A DNA stretch of 64,000 nucleotides from Litorimonas haliclonae (GTDB taxonomy: Bacteria > Pseudomonadota > Alphaproteobacteria > Caulobacterales > Maricaulaceae). Positions 1 through 8,720 of this stretch are shown in pieces. How positions within the stretch are numbered: position 1 is the first letter of the stretch; the number at the start of each line of letters is the position of its first letter. Position numbers and translations under genes: made by a program. The stretch covers positions 186,001-250,000 of the forward strand of contig NZ_CBCSCO010000002.1 of NCBI RefSeq assembly GCF_965138505.1, written 5' to 3'. A model generated the notes under the pieces. The model saw nothing but the letters and a program-made list of their open reading frames with translations. It was not told the origin of the DNA and made no database searches.

Positions 1-452
1 CGCGTTGTCGCGAACAGGAAATAACTCTGATCTTTTCCGCCATCAAAGGCGCGGTGAAGCTCTGGTCCGTCCGGACCTTCAATTCGGCGTATATAATGTC
101 CCGTTGCCATGCAGTCGGCGTTCAAATCTTTGGCCACCTGCAACAGATCGCGAAACTTCACGGTCTGGTTACAGCGTACGCAAGGGATGGGCGTTGAGCC
201 TTGCAAATAAGTGTCGGCAAAGTCCTCAATCACGCTTTCTTTGAAATTGCTTTCGTAATCGAGAACGTAATGCGGAAAGCCCATCATCTCAGCCACGCGC
301 TGCGCGTCATAAATATCCTGACCCGCGCAGCACGCTTTGGCTTTTTGAATGGCCGCTCCGTGGTCATAGAGCTGGAGAGTAACTCCGATCACCTCATAGC
401 CTTCACGGGCAAGCATGGCCGCGCAGACCGAACTGTCCACCCCGCCGCTCAT
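1..452 (-). CDS. mnmA: tRNA-specific 2-thiouridylase MnmA (5' part only)
   Basis: MnmA activates U34 of tRNA-Lys, -Glu and -Gln with ATP and transfers sulfur to make 2-thiouridine. On the minus strand the protein shows the PP-loop motif SGGVDSSVCA at its start and, about 100 residues on, PCVRCNQTVKFRDLL, which carries the family's catalytic cysteine. The 3' part lies outside the window. The only standard in-frame start before the PP-loop is the ATG at 452-450, directly before the SGG. Yet the reading frame upstream still encodes a family-like segment (NSLGFAKPESETRVVVA) back to a stop near 570, with only rare start codons (CTG at 497, ATC further up). The true start may therefore be non-canonical. 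It is divergent from sciP. Confidence 0.9.
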   Translation of the reverse strand, partial: MSGGVDSSVCAAMLAREGYEVIGVTLQLYDHGAAIQKAKACCAGQDIYDAQRVAEMMGFPHYVLDYESNFKESVIEDFADTYLQGSTPIPCVRCNQTVKFRDLLQVAKDLNADCMATGHYIRRIEGPDGPELHRAFDGGKDQSYFLFATT

Positions 453-618
453 AGCGACGACGACGCGAGTCTCGGACTCGGGCTTGGCAAATCCCAGTGA
501 ATTTACACCGGGATCGGGTTTTGTCTGCGCTTTATGTCGGGTCTCTTGAGAGATTTGTCTCGCTCCGCTTTAAAAGTTTAGGTTAATTCGCAAATTTTTC
601 GACGCCCCTATAGGCGCG

Positions 619-725
619 GAATCGTTCCAAGTCGATACAGAGTCACAGGCGAGGGGGCGTGAATCTCCTTTATGAATCAACACGTTGGAAATTCCGTAAA
701 CCTTTCTTAACCGTAATCGTGATTC
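619..725. promoter_or_regulatory. Cluster of five GANTC (CcrM-type methylation) sites
   Basis: GANTC occurs at 619-623, 640-644, 661-665, 674-678 and 721-725, all in the 384-base gap between mnmA and sciP. By chance about 0.4 site is expected in 107 bases. GANTC is the target of the cell-cycle methylase CcrM in alphaproteobacteria, where methylation state can control promoters. The role here is inference. Confidence 0.6.
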
Positions 726-773
726 CGTTAACCTTCGTAAACATCTGATATTGTTCACTTTTTTGACGTTCGT

Positions 774-788
774 TTAAACTCTTTTTAA
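774..788 (+). promoter_or_regulatory. Perfect CtrA-type box upstream of sciP
   Basis: The sequence is TTAA, seven bases, TTAA, which matches the consensus full CtrA site exactly. It ends 48 bases before the sciP start codon. In Caulobacter sciP is a known CtrA target, so this site probably mediates activation. Two further TTAACC half-sites lie at 707-712 and 728-733 with non-canonical spacing. Confidence 0.65.
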
Positions 789-836
789 CCTCCGTTTTCT
801 ATAGATATTTGCAGAGAAAAACAAAAAAGGCAGCCA

Positions 837-1109
837 ATGACTGACCGTCGTGTGAAAAGAGAGAATGTTGTTATCGGGCCCGAGGGGACGCCGCTAACCA
901 TGGCAGATTTGCCGAAACCGGATACGGTGCGTTGGGTTATCCGCCGGAAAGCCGAAGTCGTTGCCGCCGTGCGCGGGGGACTTCTGACCTTGGACGGCGC
1001 CTGTGAACGTTACGGCCTTTCCAGCGAAGAATTTATGGCTTGGCAAAGATCTATCGAGAGTCACGGCATTGCCGGACTTCGAACAACGCGGGTTCAGCAA
1101 TACCGGTAG
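837..1109 (+). CDS. sciP: SciP, small CtrA inhibitory protein (DUF1153)
   Basis: This 90-residue protein matches the SciP/DUF1153 family in length and sequence. It has the VIGPEGTPLTMADLP start, the strongly conserved RWVIRRKAEVVAAVRGG core (residues ~32-48), then a helix-turn-helix with the CERYGLS and EEFMAWQ segments. In Caulobacter SciP binds CtrA and blocks its recruitment of RNA polymerase at many cell-cycle promoters. The gene stands alone, with AAGG before the ATG, a CtrA box and GANTC sites upstream, and a terminator downstream. This arrangement is consistent with a CtrA-SciP feedback loop. The identity is firm; the regulation is inferred. Confidence 0.93.
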   Translation: MTDRRVKRENVVIGPEGTPLTMADLPKPDTVRWVIRRKAEVVAAVRGGLLTLDGACERYGLSSEEFMAWQRSIESHGIAGLRTTRVQQYR

Positions 1110-1132
1110 TAAGCCGCAATCAAATCATGAGC

Positions 1133-1160
1133 AAAGCCGTCTCTAAGGGCGGCTTTTTTA
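1133..1160 (+). terminator. Intrinsic terminator after sciP
   Basis: AAAGCCG at 1133-1139 pairs with CGGCTTT at 1150-1156 and is followed by a T run to 1159. It lies 24 bases after the sciP stop codon. Confidence 0.75.
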
Positions 1161-1183
1161 TGGGCGAGCGCCGAAATTAGTCG

Positions 1184-2218
1184 CTAATAAATTAAATCTT
1201 CGCCGGGGGTTACGCGGACGAGCCGTTTACCTTTATTTTTTCCGCTATAAAGCCCCATAAGCGCGGCCGGCATATGTTCAAACCCGTCCTCTATATCCAC
1301 TAAGGCCCGTAACTGGCCCGATTTAATCCAGTCAGCAATAGCCTCTTCGGCTTGGTCAAACTCATGGGCGTGATTATATACGAAAAACCCTCGCATATCG
1401 GCATTTTCTCTGCGTAGGAGGCCGTGATTTTTTAAGGCGAAAGGGGTTTTACGCGTATATTCTGATATAGCGCCGCACATGACGACTCGCGCGCCCTTAG
1501 CGAGGTTAGTGAGACTAGCGTCAAGAATTTCCCCGCCGACATTGTCGAAATAAATATCAAGGCCATTCGGGAAAAGCCCCGATAGTCGCGAGGCAACATC
1601 TTCGGATTTATAATCAATTACATCGTCAGCCCCGAGGGAGGTGACGAGCGCGCACTTCTCGGGCCCCCCGGCAATACCGATCACAGGGGAGCAACCTAAA
1701 GCCTTTGCCATTTGAACTACTAGAGAGCCGACCCCGCCTGCCGCACCGGAGACGAGGACAGCTTCCCCCGCTTTGGGCTCCCCGCGCGAAATAAAGCCGC
1801 AATAGGCCGAGTACCCGGTCATCCCCAAAGCCGAAAGTCCGTAATATGCCGGAACGCCCCGGGGAGCCATTTTTACAAACTTCTCAGCCGAATTCAGGGT
1901 TGAGACTTTGTGGGTTTGCCATCCTATCTGGCCGTGAACAAAGTCACCAGTTTGATAGTCTGGGTGTCGAGACTCAATAATTTCTGCAACCCCTCGCCCA
2001 TGAATGACGTCCCCTATGTTAAGGGGTTGTTCAGGGGAGCGCCCGCCTCCGTCCTTCATCATATACATTCGCATGACAGGGGCGAGATTTAGGTAGTGCG
2101 TCTTTAATAGCACTTCCCCGTCTTTTGGGCTATCCAACTCAATTTCTTTATATCCGAAATGTGAGGCGTGAAGCTCATTCTCTGGGTGTTCTGCAACGGT
2201 CCATTGACGATTTATCAT
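1184..2218 (-). CDS. Zinc-independent MDR oxidoreductase, PTGR/CurA-type 2-alkenal reductase
   Basis: A 344-residue medium-chain dehydrogenase/reductase of the leukotriene B4 12-hydroxydehydrogenase / curcumin reductase group, which uses NADPH to reduce the double bond of enones and enals. Visible features are the N-terminal GroES-like domain with LNLAPVMRMYM, the ALGMTGYSAY segment, the Rossmann nucleotide loop SGAAGGVGSLVVQ, and a YFDNVGGEILDA segment typical of the group. The Cys/His zinc ligands of true alcohol dehydrogenases are absent. It is the last gene of a three-gene minus-strand operon, 2 bases after the MFS gene. The exact substrate is not evident; the association with a VOC protein and transporter suggests uptake or detoxification of a small organic compound. 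Confidence 0.87.
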   Translation of the reverse strand: MINRQWTVAEHPENELHASHFGYKEIELDSPKDGEVLLKTHYLNLAPVMRMYMMKDGGGRSPEQPLNIGDVIHGRGVAEIIESRHPDYQTGDFVHGQIGWQTHKVSTLNSAEKFVKMAPRGVPAYYGLSALGMTGYSAYCGFISRGEPKAGEAVLVSGAAGGVGSLVVQMAKALGCSPVIGIAGGPEKCALVTSLGADDVIDYKSEDVASRLSGLFPNGLDIYFDNVGGEILDASLTNLAKGARVVMCGAISEYTRKTPFALKNHGLLRRENADMRGFFVYNHAHEFDQAEEAIADWIKSGQLRALVDIEDGFEHMPAALMGLYSGKNKGKRLVRVTPGEDLIY

Positions 2219-2220
2219 GG

Positions 2221-3588
2221 CTAGTCCTCTCCGGCTGCTAATCTTTCCGCAAGTTCCCGGCGGTAGAGTTTTAACGTCCAGGGGGAGAGCAATATGACCG
2301 GGAGGCCAAAGACAATGGGGTAAATCGCCATCGCATATTGCAGGCCGGCCCCATTATAAAATGTATCATTTATCCAGCCGATCATAGGGGGAGACAAAGA
2401 CCCGCCAATGAAACTGATGCAAAAATAATAAAGCGAGACCACAAATCCACGAATGTCGCCCGGCACAATGTTCAAAAGCGCGTTTACCCCCGTCACCGAA
2501 ATCATACCCACTCCGATATTGCTCAGAATGTTTAAAGCGAAGGCGGCCCAGACATTAGACATTAAAGGAAAGGCGATTGCCGCCGGAATCATGACGAACA
2601 ATCCAGCAATCGCAATACGCAATGGTGTGTCTTTGATCCCTTTCATCATACCTTTGTCAGAGAGCCAGCCAAAAACCAAATAAACGACAGGTGAAATGAA
2701 AAGCAGAGAAAGACCGTTATAACGGGCATATATTGCTGGGTCCCAGCCCCAGACACGCGAAAAAAGAGGGGCGTTAAACCCGCCGCCATAGGCAATTGCA
2801 ACCATGCACATAAAGATGCTGACGAACGTGATAAAGACGGCCGCTTTGTTTTTAACAAAGACAAAAGCATCCGTAAATTTGGCACCTTCGCGAGGAGAAC
2901 TTTCAATCCGTGCGGGTTCTTTAAAGACTAGAAAAACGAGGGCGAGAAGAAAGCCCGGCAAGCCAACAATAATAAAAATGAACTGCCATGTCTCTAAATC
3001 TCCGAAAAGAGGCATTGTAATTTGTCCGAAATCTCTCGCCCATGGCAAAATGACCGAGGCGATAAGGTTTGCCAGAGCTGAGCCAAAAACGAGGGCCATG
3101 GAATAGACGGCGATGGGCAAGCCGCGTTTTTCTTTGGGAAAACTATCTCCTATCATGGAAAATGCGGCAGGGCTTAGTACGGCTTCGCCGACCCCTACGG
3201 ACATCCGCGCTACAAAAAGCTGAACAAGATTCTTTGCGAGCCCCGTCCAAACGGTTGCAAGCGACCAAAGAAAAATGCCGATGGCCACAATTTTTGTTCG
3301 TGAGCGCCTATCTATCAAAAGCCCAATAGGAAGGGCGATAACGGCATAGGTTAAATTGAACGCGGAAAACAGGAAACCCATAGTCGTATCAGAGGCGCCT
3401 GTTGTCTCCTTTATTGGGTCGACCAAAAGGCCCAGAATATAACGATCGATGAAAGAAGAGACGTAAGCGAGCGTTAGAAAAGCAATTAACGCCCAGCTAT
3501 AGCTCGGTTTGGGGTAAGAAGCAGGCGGCGCTTTATCCACGTCAATGGAGCCGCTTGGCGGCACGTCAGCGATGGGCGTTTCGCTCAT
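2221..3588 (-). CDS. MFS transporter, spinster-like
   Basis: A 455-residue integral membrane protein with about 12 hydrophobic segments. Motif A appears in the loop after the second helix as GLLIDRRSRTKIV, and the RMSVGVGEAVLSPAAFSMIGD segment is typical of the spinster-type MFS branch common in alphaproteobacteria. The first ~30 residues are a Pro/Asp-rich cytoplasmic tail. Its ATG overlaps the stop of the upstream VOC gene (ATGA, 3585-3588), showing translational coupling. The substrate cannot be read from the sequence; transport of the compound handled by its two operon partners is an inference. Confidence 0.9.
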   Translation of the reverse strand: MSETPIADVPPSGSIDVDKAPPASYPKPSYSWALIAFLTLAYVSSFIDRYILGLLVDPIKETTGASDTTMGFLFSAFNLTYAVIALPIGLLIDRRSRTKIVAIGIFLWSLATVWTGLAKNLVQLFVARMSVGVGEAVLSPAAFSMIGDSFPKEKRGLPIAVYSMALVFGSALANLIASVILPWARDFGQITMPLFGDLETWQFIFIIVGLPGFLLALVFLVFKEPARIESSPREGAKFTDAFVFVKNKAAVFITFVSIFMCMVAIAYGGGFNAPLFSRVWGWDPAIYARYNGLSLLFISPVVYLVFGWLSDKGMMKGIKDTPLRIAIAGLFVMIPAAIAFPLMSNVWAAFALNILSNIGVGMISVTGVNALLNIVPGDIRGFVVSLYYFCISFIGGSLSPPMIGWINDTFYNGAGLQYAMAIYPIVFGLPVILLSPWTLKLYRRELAERLAAGED

Positions 3589-4034
3589 GGGGCAGCCTTG
3601 GTAATCAGGTAGAGAACAACTAGGTTTCCGTCAAAGTCAGCAATTCCCACTTCTCTGCCTTCGCGGCCGTCTTTGGTGACGAGCTTGTCTTCATGATAAA
3701 CTTTAAGGCCAAGAGCTTTGGATTCTGTGACGATGCGGTCGATTTCAGGCGTCTCCAATACTATGGCACTACGCCGTTCTTTCTCCTGATACCCAAGACC
3801 ACCTTCAATTTCAGTGAGCGCCATTATTCGGGGCTGGCCCGGGGCGCTGAGAACCGCAAACTGCATCTGCTTTTTCGGAAGCTCGAACACATCATAGGAA
3901 TAGCTGTCAGATTCACTGGGCTTGGAGAAGGCTAACTCAAAGCCAAGTACATCTCTGTAGAAAGTGAGAGATTTTTCCAAATCTGCCACAACAAAATTCG
4001 TGCGCTGAAACCGCAGAGCGGGCTTGTCCGTCAT
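3585..4034 (-). CDS. VOC (glyoxalase/bleomycin-resistance) family protein
   Basis: A 149-residue single-chain vicinal-oxygen-chelate protein with two beta-alpha-beta-beta-beta modules. It begins RTNFVVADLEKSLTFYRDVLGFEL, typical of the first module, and ends GREVGIADFDGNLVVLYLI, typical of the last strand. The family includes lyases, isomerases and ring-cleavage dioxygenases that bind a metal; the substrate here is unknown. It is the first gene of the operon with the MFS transporter and the MDR reductase. The gap to glmS (divergent) is about 305 bases. Confidence 0.87.
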   Translation of the reverse strand: MTDKPALRFQRTNFVVADLEKSLTFYRDVLGFELAFSKPSESDSYSYDVFELPKKQMQFAVLSAPGQPRIMALTEIEGGLGYQEKERRSAIVLETPEIDRIVTESKALGLKVYHEDKLVTKDGREGREVGIADFDGNLVVLYLITKAAP

Positions 4035-4339
4035 AAAATGTCCCCAAACTGAATGTTTTCACTAGATTTACCCTGTTTCCGTATCCTTCCTTTGACTTAT
4101 GTCCGGGTTTAGACAATTTAACGACGCCTGATACCATCAAGATTTCACTTTTTATTGCTATACATTTGTTTAGAGGGGCGAGACTTTATCAGATAGCCAA
4201 GTGATGCTGAAATGAACACTAATCGAACAAAGTCTTGCCACGATATAAGAAAATACATTACGGGTCTGAGCTGGAACGGTTACATGTTGGCAAGGCCATG
4301 AACTTTCTAGTTAGCCAACGAAGATTAAGAGTTTGAACT
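4035..4339. promoter_or_regulatory. Divergent intergenic region between the VOC operon and glmS
   Basis: These 305 bases must hold promoters for both directions, but no clear -35/-10 pair was found. A GTTGGC (4286-4291) / GCCAAC (4314-4319) inverted repeat with a 22-base loop lies in the glmS leader. No glmS ribozyme was recognised; that element is known from Gram-positive bacteria. Confidence 0.4.
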
Positions 4340-6157
4340 ATGTGCGGTATTTTAGGGATTGTCGGAAAAACTGAGGTTTCTGCCCGCCTTGTAGAAGGCC
4401 TGAAAAGGTTGGAATACAGAGGTTATGACAGCTCTGGCATCGCCCTATTGGATCAAGGTGACCTAAAGCGGGTTCGGGCTGAAGGCAAAATCAAAAAGCT
4501 TGAAGATGTGCTTGAGAATAACCAGGTCGAAGGTGCCTGTGGTATCGCCCATACAAGATGGGCGACACACGGAATGCCTAACGAGACAAATGCTCATCCC
4601 CATATAGCAGGTCGCGTTTGTGTCGTTCACAACGGCATCATTGAAAATTATGCAGAGATTCGTGATGGTCTGAGCGGCAAACCGATCATTGAGTCTGAAA
4701 CGGACACCGAAATCGTCGCGCATTTAGTAAATGAAAATCTGGAACAAGGAATGTCTCCGGTCGAAGCATTTGGACGCTCTTTAAAGAAATTCCGCGGCGC
4801 ATATGCTCTAGGTCTAATAATTGACGGAAATGAAAATCAGCTTTTTTGTGCTCGCGCCGGGTCGCCATTGGCAATTGGTATCGGCGAAGGAGAAATGTTT
4901 ATAGGCTCTGATGCTATTGCCTTAGAGCAACTGACGCAAAAACTGGTATATCTGGAAGAAGGCGACTGGGCTGTTCTCACACCTGATGGGTACAAAATAT
5001 TCGACGAAAAAGACCAAGAAGTTTCCCGCCCAATTACGCATTTGCAGGATAATTTTATACAGGCGACCAAAGGGAACTACCGTCACTTCATGCTTAAGGA
5101 AATTTTTGAGCAGCCAATTACTATAGGCCAAACCCTCGCTACGTTTCTCGACGAATTCGGAAACCCTTCTAAAGGCTTCGGAAAGGTAGAATTCTCAAAG
5201 TATAAACGAATATACATCGTAGCCTGCGGAACGGCTTTTTATGCCGGCGCCGTAGCAAAATATTGGTTTGAACAAGTAGCGGGTATTCCCGTGGAAATCG
5301 ATATCGCGTCAGAATTTCGGTACCGTAAACCGGTACTTGAAGAAGAAGGTCTTTTTATCGCGATCTCTCAATCCGGGGAGACGGCCGATACTCTGGCAGC
5401 CCTTCGGCATGCCAAAGGCAAGGGTGTCGAAACTCTAGCTCTAGTCAATGTTACAACATCCACAATGGCGCGTGAAGCAGATATTTACTTACCAATCAAT
5501 GCCGGGCCGGAAATCGGTGTGGCCTCGACGAAAGCATTTACGTCCCAGCTAACCGCTTTAGCAGCTTTTGCCTTGAATATGAGTGAGCAAAAGAAGTTTC
5601 TCGATAAGGAACACTTGGCGAAGTTAGTAAAAGCGCTGACGGAAGTTCCGGACATAGTCGGAGAAACGCTGCAATTGGATGGCGAGATTGATAAGATGTG
5701 CTTGGGATTATCCCATGCCAAATCTCTATTTTATCTTGGCAGAGATATGAATTACCCCATTGCATTAGAAGCGGCTCTAAAACTTAAAGAGATTTCTTAC
5801 ATTCATGCCGAGGGTTATGCTGCCGGAGAGCTGAAACATGGACCTATTGCCTTAATCGAGCCGGGAACCCCTGTAATCGTGTTGGCGGGACAAGACCCTC
5901 TTTTAGAAAAAACCGTCTCAAATCTTCAAGAAGTGGCCTCTCGTGGAGCCAAGGTTTTCTTAGTTGCGGATAAAAAAGGGGCCGAAATTGTAGGGGATAT
6001 CGCAGAGCAGATAATTACCTTGCCAGATTGTGATCCTTTCACGGCTCCGATCATCACGACGATAGTGATTCAATTGATTGCCTATCATACAGCGGTTCAT
6101 CTCGGGACGGACGTCGACCAACCTCGCAACCTTGCGAAATCAGTCACAGTGGAATGA
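4340..6157 (+). CDS. glmS: Glutamine-fructose-6-phosphate aminotransferase (isomerizing)
   Basis: GlmS makes glucosamine-6-phosphate from fructose-6-phosphate and glutamine, the entry step to UDP-GlcNAc. The 605 residues match the family length. After Met the catalytic Cys2 starts MCGILGIVG, followed by the class II glutamine amidotransferase domain (LEYRGYDSSG, THGMPNETNAHPH) to about residue 220. Two SIS sugar-isomerase domains follow, with ACGTAFYAG, SQSGETADTL, HAEGYAAGELKHGPIA and the C-terminal DVDQPRNLAKSVTVE. It stands at the left edge of the glycan locus and feeds UDP-GlcNAc to WecB and to peptidoglycan and lipid A. It is convergent with rfbA, 17 bases away. Confidence 0.98.
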   Translation: MCGILGIVGKTEVSARLVEGLKRLEYRGYDSSGIALLDQGDLKRVRAEGKIKKLEDVLENNQVEGACGIAHTRWATHGMPNETNAHPHIAGRVCVVHNGIIENYAEIRDGLSGKPIIESETDTEIVAHLVNENLEQGMSPVEAFGRSLKKFRGAYALGLIIDGNENQLFCARAGSPLAIGIGEGEMFIGSDAIALEQLTQKLVYLEEGDWAVLTPDGYKIFDEKDQEVSRPITHLQDNFIQATKGNYRHFMLKEIFEQPITIGQTLATFLDEFGNPSKGFGKVEFSKYKRIYIVACGTAFYAGAVAKYWFEQVAGIPVEIDIASEFRYRKPVLEEEGLFIAISQSGETADTLAALRHAKGKGVETLALVNVTTSTMAREADIYLPINAGPEIGVASTKAFTSQLTALAAFALNMSEQKKFLDKEHLAKLVKALTEVPDIVGETLQLDGEIDKMCLGLSHAKSLFYLGRDMNYPIALEAALKLKEISYIHAEGYAAGELKHGPIALIEPGTPVIVLAGQDPLLEKTVSNLQEVASRGAKVFLVADKKGAEIVGDIAEQIITLPDCDPFTAPIITTIVIQLIAYHTAVHLGTDVDQPRNLAKSVTVE

Positions 6158-6174
6158 TCGATCTTTTTTACTCG

Positions 6175-7041
6175 TTACCGGGCTTTCAATAAATATTCGC
6201 CATAACCACTTTTTTTGAGGGGTTCTGCTAATGCATGAAGCTCCTCTCGGGTTATCCATTTGTTTTCATAAGCCGCCATTTCAGGGCAGCATATCCGTTT
6301 GCCCTGTCGCTGTTCAATAACTTGAACAAATTGCGAAGCATAGAGAAGAGAGCGGTGGGTTCCCGTGTCCAGCCAAGTTGTTCCTCTGTCGAGGAGCTTG
6401 ACCGTCAGTTGCTTTTTATCGAGATAGATTTGGTTCAAAGTCGTGATCTCAAGTTCACCCCGCGCTGAGGGGGTTACCGTTCGGGCATATTCACTGGCTT
6501 TATTGTCATAAAAATAAAGCCCGGTAACAGCATAATTTGAATCCGGATGTTCGGGTTTTTCTTCGAGAGAAATTACATTATTGTTGGAGTCAAATCCAAC
6601 CACGCCGTATGCATTTGCATTTTTTACTTCATACCCGAATATGGTTGCGCCTTGCTCTTTCGACATAGAATTTATAAACTCGGGAGACATATCGAGGCCA
6701 AAAAAGAGGTTGTCGCCCAGAATCAAACAAGAGGGGTGACCGTCCAGAAATTCTTCCCCAATAATCAATGCTTGCGCTAATCCGTCAGGAGAATCCTGAA
6801 TGGCATATTTGATCGTCATCCCCCACTTTTTACCGTCACCGAGAAGGTGAACGAAGGCCGGATTGTCGTGGGGTGTTGTGATAATGAGCACCTCTCTTAT
6901 ACCTGCCTGCATCAGCACGGATAATGGGTAATATATCATCGGCTTGTCATAGATGGGCATGAGTTGTTTCGATACAGAAATGGTGCTGGGGTGCAGACGG
7001 GTTCCCGTGCCTCCCGCTAATATTATTCCCTTATGCTGCAT
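6175..7041 (-). CDS. rfbA: Glucose-1-phosphate thymidylyltransferase
   Basis: RmlA/RfbA condenses glucose-1-phosphate and dTTP to dTDP-glucose, the first step of dTDP-L-rhamnose synthesis. The 288-residue length is normal for the family. The N-terminal nucleotide-binding loop is LAGGTGTRLHPST (residues ~8-20), followed by VSKQLMPIYDKPMIYYPLS, and later LILGDNLFFG with the metal-binding Asp and EEKPEHPDSNYAVTGLYFYD. It is the last gene of the minus-strand rfbCBA run, 58 bases after rfbB. The fourth gene of the pathway, rfbD, lies far away at 34995. Confidence 0.97.
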   Translation of the reverse strand: MQHKGIILAGGTGTRLHPSTISVSKQLMPIYDKPMIYYPLSVLMQAGIREVLIITTPHDNPAFVHLLGDGKKWGMTIKYAIQDSPDGLAQALIIGEEFLDGHPSCLILGDNLFFGLDMSPEFINSMSKEQGATIFGYEVKNANAYGVVGFDSNNNVISLEEKPEHPDSNYAVTGLYFYDNKASEYARTVTPSARGELEITTLNQIYLDKKQLTVKLLDRGTTWLDTGTHRSLLYASQFVQVIEQRQGKRICCPEMAAYENKWITREELHALAEPLKKSGYGEYLLKAR

Positions 7042-7099
7042 GAAACAGGCCTTTTAACTTACTGAAGCAAGAATGCTAAAATCTAGATATTTTGACTCT

Positions 7100-8155
7100 C
7101 TATTTGTGAGTCGTTTTTAACCCAAGTCGACCTTGCCCGTTTGCACCGTTTAAGGGTGTCCATTTATTTTCATTAGATATATACCAATCCACTGTTTTTT
7201 GGAAACCTTCGTTAAATGATATTGACGGTTCCCACCCTAAATCATCTTTAATTTTACTGGCATTTATCGCGTATCGCCGATCATGCCCAGGACGATCCGG
7301 GACGAACTTAATGAGGTTTTCTCGATTTCCTCCGTCGTCTAGTTGGCGGTCAATAATGCAGCATAGTGTTTTAACAAGCTCAAGGTTCGTGCGCTCATTA
7401 TTGCCTCCAATGTTGTAGGTCTCGCCAATTTTTCCTTTTTGCAAAGCAAGCAGTAGTGCCTCCGCATGGTCATCCACATAGAGCCAATCTCTAATGTTTT
7501 CACCGCTTCCATAAACAGGAATGGGCTCACCGCGAATGGCCTTGAGTATGACTGTAGGAACAAGTTTTTCAGGAAACTGAAAGGGACCATAATTGTTTGA
7601 ACAATTAGTGATTAAAACCGGGAGGTCGAAAGTATGGCGCCACGCTCTAACGAGGTGATCGGCTGCCGCCTTCGATGCCGAATAGGGCGAACTAGGTTTG
7701 TAAGGCGTCTCTTCGGTGAAGGCCAAGTCGTTTTTAGAGAGATCTCCGTACACTTCATCTGTGGATACATGATGAAATCTGAAATGATCTTTTTTTTCAC
7801 CTTTCAACCCTTCAAAATAATTAAGGGCGGCTTCTAATAACGTATAGGTTCCGACAATATTCGTTTGTATAAAACCGCCAGGATCATCAATCGATCTGTC
7901 GACATGAGACTCTGCCGCCAAATGCATAATGGAATCAGGCTGGTGTTTTTGAAGTATGCTGGAGATTGTCCCCCTATCTCGAATATTCACTTTCTCAAAG
8001 TGGTAGAGGCTAGGGGCGATTACTGAGGAAAGACTCTCTAAACTGGCGGCGTAAGTGAGGCAATCCACATTGATAATTTGATGGCCTGCCGCGACAGCTT
8101 TGCGAATGACAGCTGAGCCGATAAATCCGGCCCCGCCAGTTATAAGAATTTTCAT
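7100..8155 (-). CDS. rfbB: dTDP-glucose 4,6-dehydratase
   Basis: RmlB converts dTDP-glucose to dTDP-4-keto-6-deoxyglucose using a bound NAD. The 351-residue extended SDR protein has the Rossmann motif GGAGFIG (residues 7-13), HLAAESHVDRS, STDEVYG, the catalytic pair Y158 and K162 in YSASK, and the substrate-binding NNYGPFQFPEKLVP segment. It lies 13 bases after rfbC and is followed by rfbA, so the three are probably co-transcribed. No truncation is seen. Confidence 0.97.
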   Translation of the reverse strand: MKILITGGAGFIGSAVIRKAVAAGHQIINVDCLTYAASLESLSSVIAPSLYHFEKVNIRDRGTISSILQKHQPDSIMHLAAESHVDRSIDDPGGFIQTNIVGTYTLLEAALNYFEGLKGEKKDHFRFHHVSTDEVYGDLSKNDLAFTEETPYKPSSPYSASKAAADHLVRAWRHTFDLPVLITNCSNNYGPFQFPEKLVPTVILKAIRGEPIPVYGSGENIRDWLYVDDHAEALLLALQKGKIGETYNIGGNNERTNLELVKTLCCIIDRQLDDGGNRENLIKFVPDRPGHDRRYAINASKIKDDLGWEPSISFNEGFQKTVDWYISNENKWTPLNGANGQGRLGLKTTHK

Positions 8156-8168
8156 CCCAAAGTCCTAT

Positions 8169-8720
8169 TTAAAATGGCGATATGAAGTCTTCGAAACGTT
8201 GAGCTGAAGCATCCTTGTTCGATAAAAAAGCTTCCCCGTTAATTTTCCAGTCTATATTCAACATAGGGTCATTCCAGATTATGGCACTGTCGCATTCTGG
8301 TGAATAATACTCCGTGCATTTATAAGCGACTTCACTGTCATCAGAAAGAGTTGAAAACCCGTGAAGAAAGCCCGGTGGGATCCAAAGCTGGTCGCCGTTT
8401 TCAAAGCTTAATTCGTAGCAAACATGCCGGCCATAAGTTGGTGAGCCTTTTCGTGCATCTACGGCGACATCCAGAATTTTTCCACGTGTGCACCTCACAA
8501 GCTTTCCTTGCGCCTTGGGGGGAGATTGATAATGTAATCCACGAACCGTTCCTTTTCTCTTAGAGTAAGAAAAGTTATCTTGAACAAACTGACCTTGATG
8601 TCCGGTCATTGCCATAAAAGTCTTTTTTTTAAATGTTTCAGAGAAAAAACCTCGTTTATCTTCATACCGGCGGGCTTTGATAAGAAATACGCTCTTCAAT
8701 GCGGTTTCTATAAATTCCAT
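8169..8720 (-). CDS. rfbC: dTDP-4-dehydrorhamnose 3,5-epimerase
   Basis: RmlC epimerises dTDP-4-keto-6-deoxyglucose at C3 and C5. The 183-residue cupin shows the family landmarks EDKRGFFSETF, FVQDNFSYSKRKGTVRGLHYQ with the catalytic His, GKLVRCTRGKILDVAVD, and WIPPGFLHGFSTLSD. The ATG at 8720-8718 starts the rfbC-rfbB-rfbA run. Upstream, on the rfbC side, is a CCATG/CATGG inverted repeat. Confidence 0.97.
   Translation of the reverse strand: MEFIETALKSVFLIKARRYEDKRGFFSETFKKKTFMAMTGHQGQFVQDNFSYSKRKGTVRGLHYQSPPKAQGKLVRCTRGKILDVAVDARKGSPTYGRHVCYELSFENGDQLWIPPGFLHGFSTLSDDSEVAYKCTEYYSPECDSAIIWNDPMLNIDWKINGEAFLSNKDASAQRFEDFISPF

Noticed and set aside
4200..4339. glmS ribozyme or riboswitch in the glmS leader
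   Set aside because: No recognisable conserved core, and such ribozymes are known from Gram-positive bacteria.
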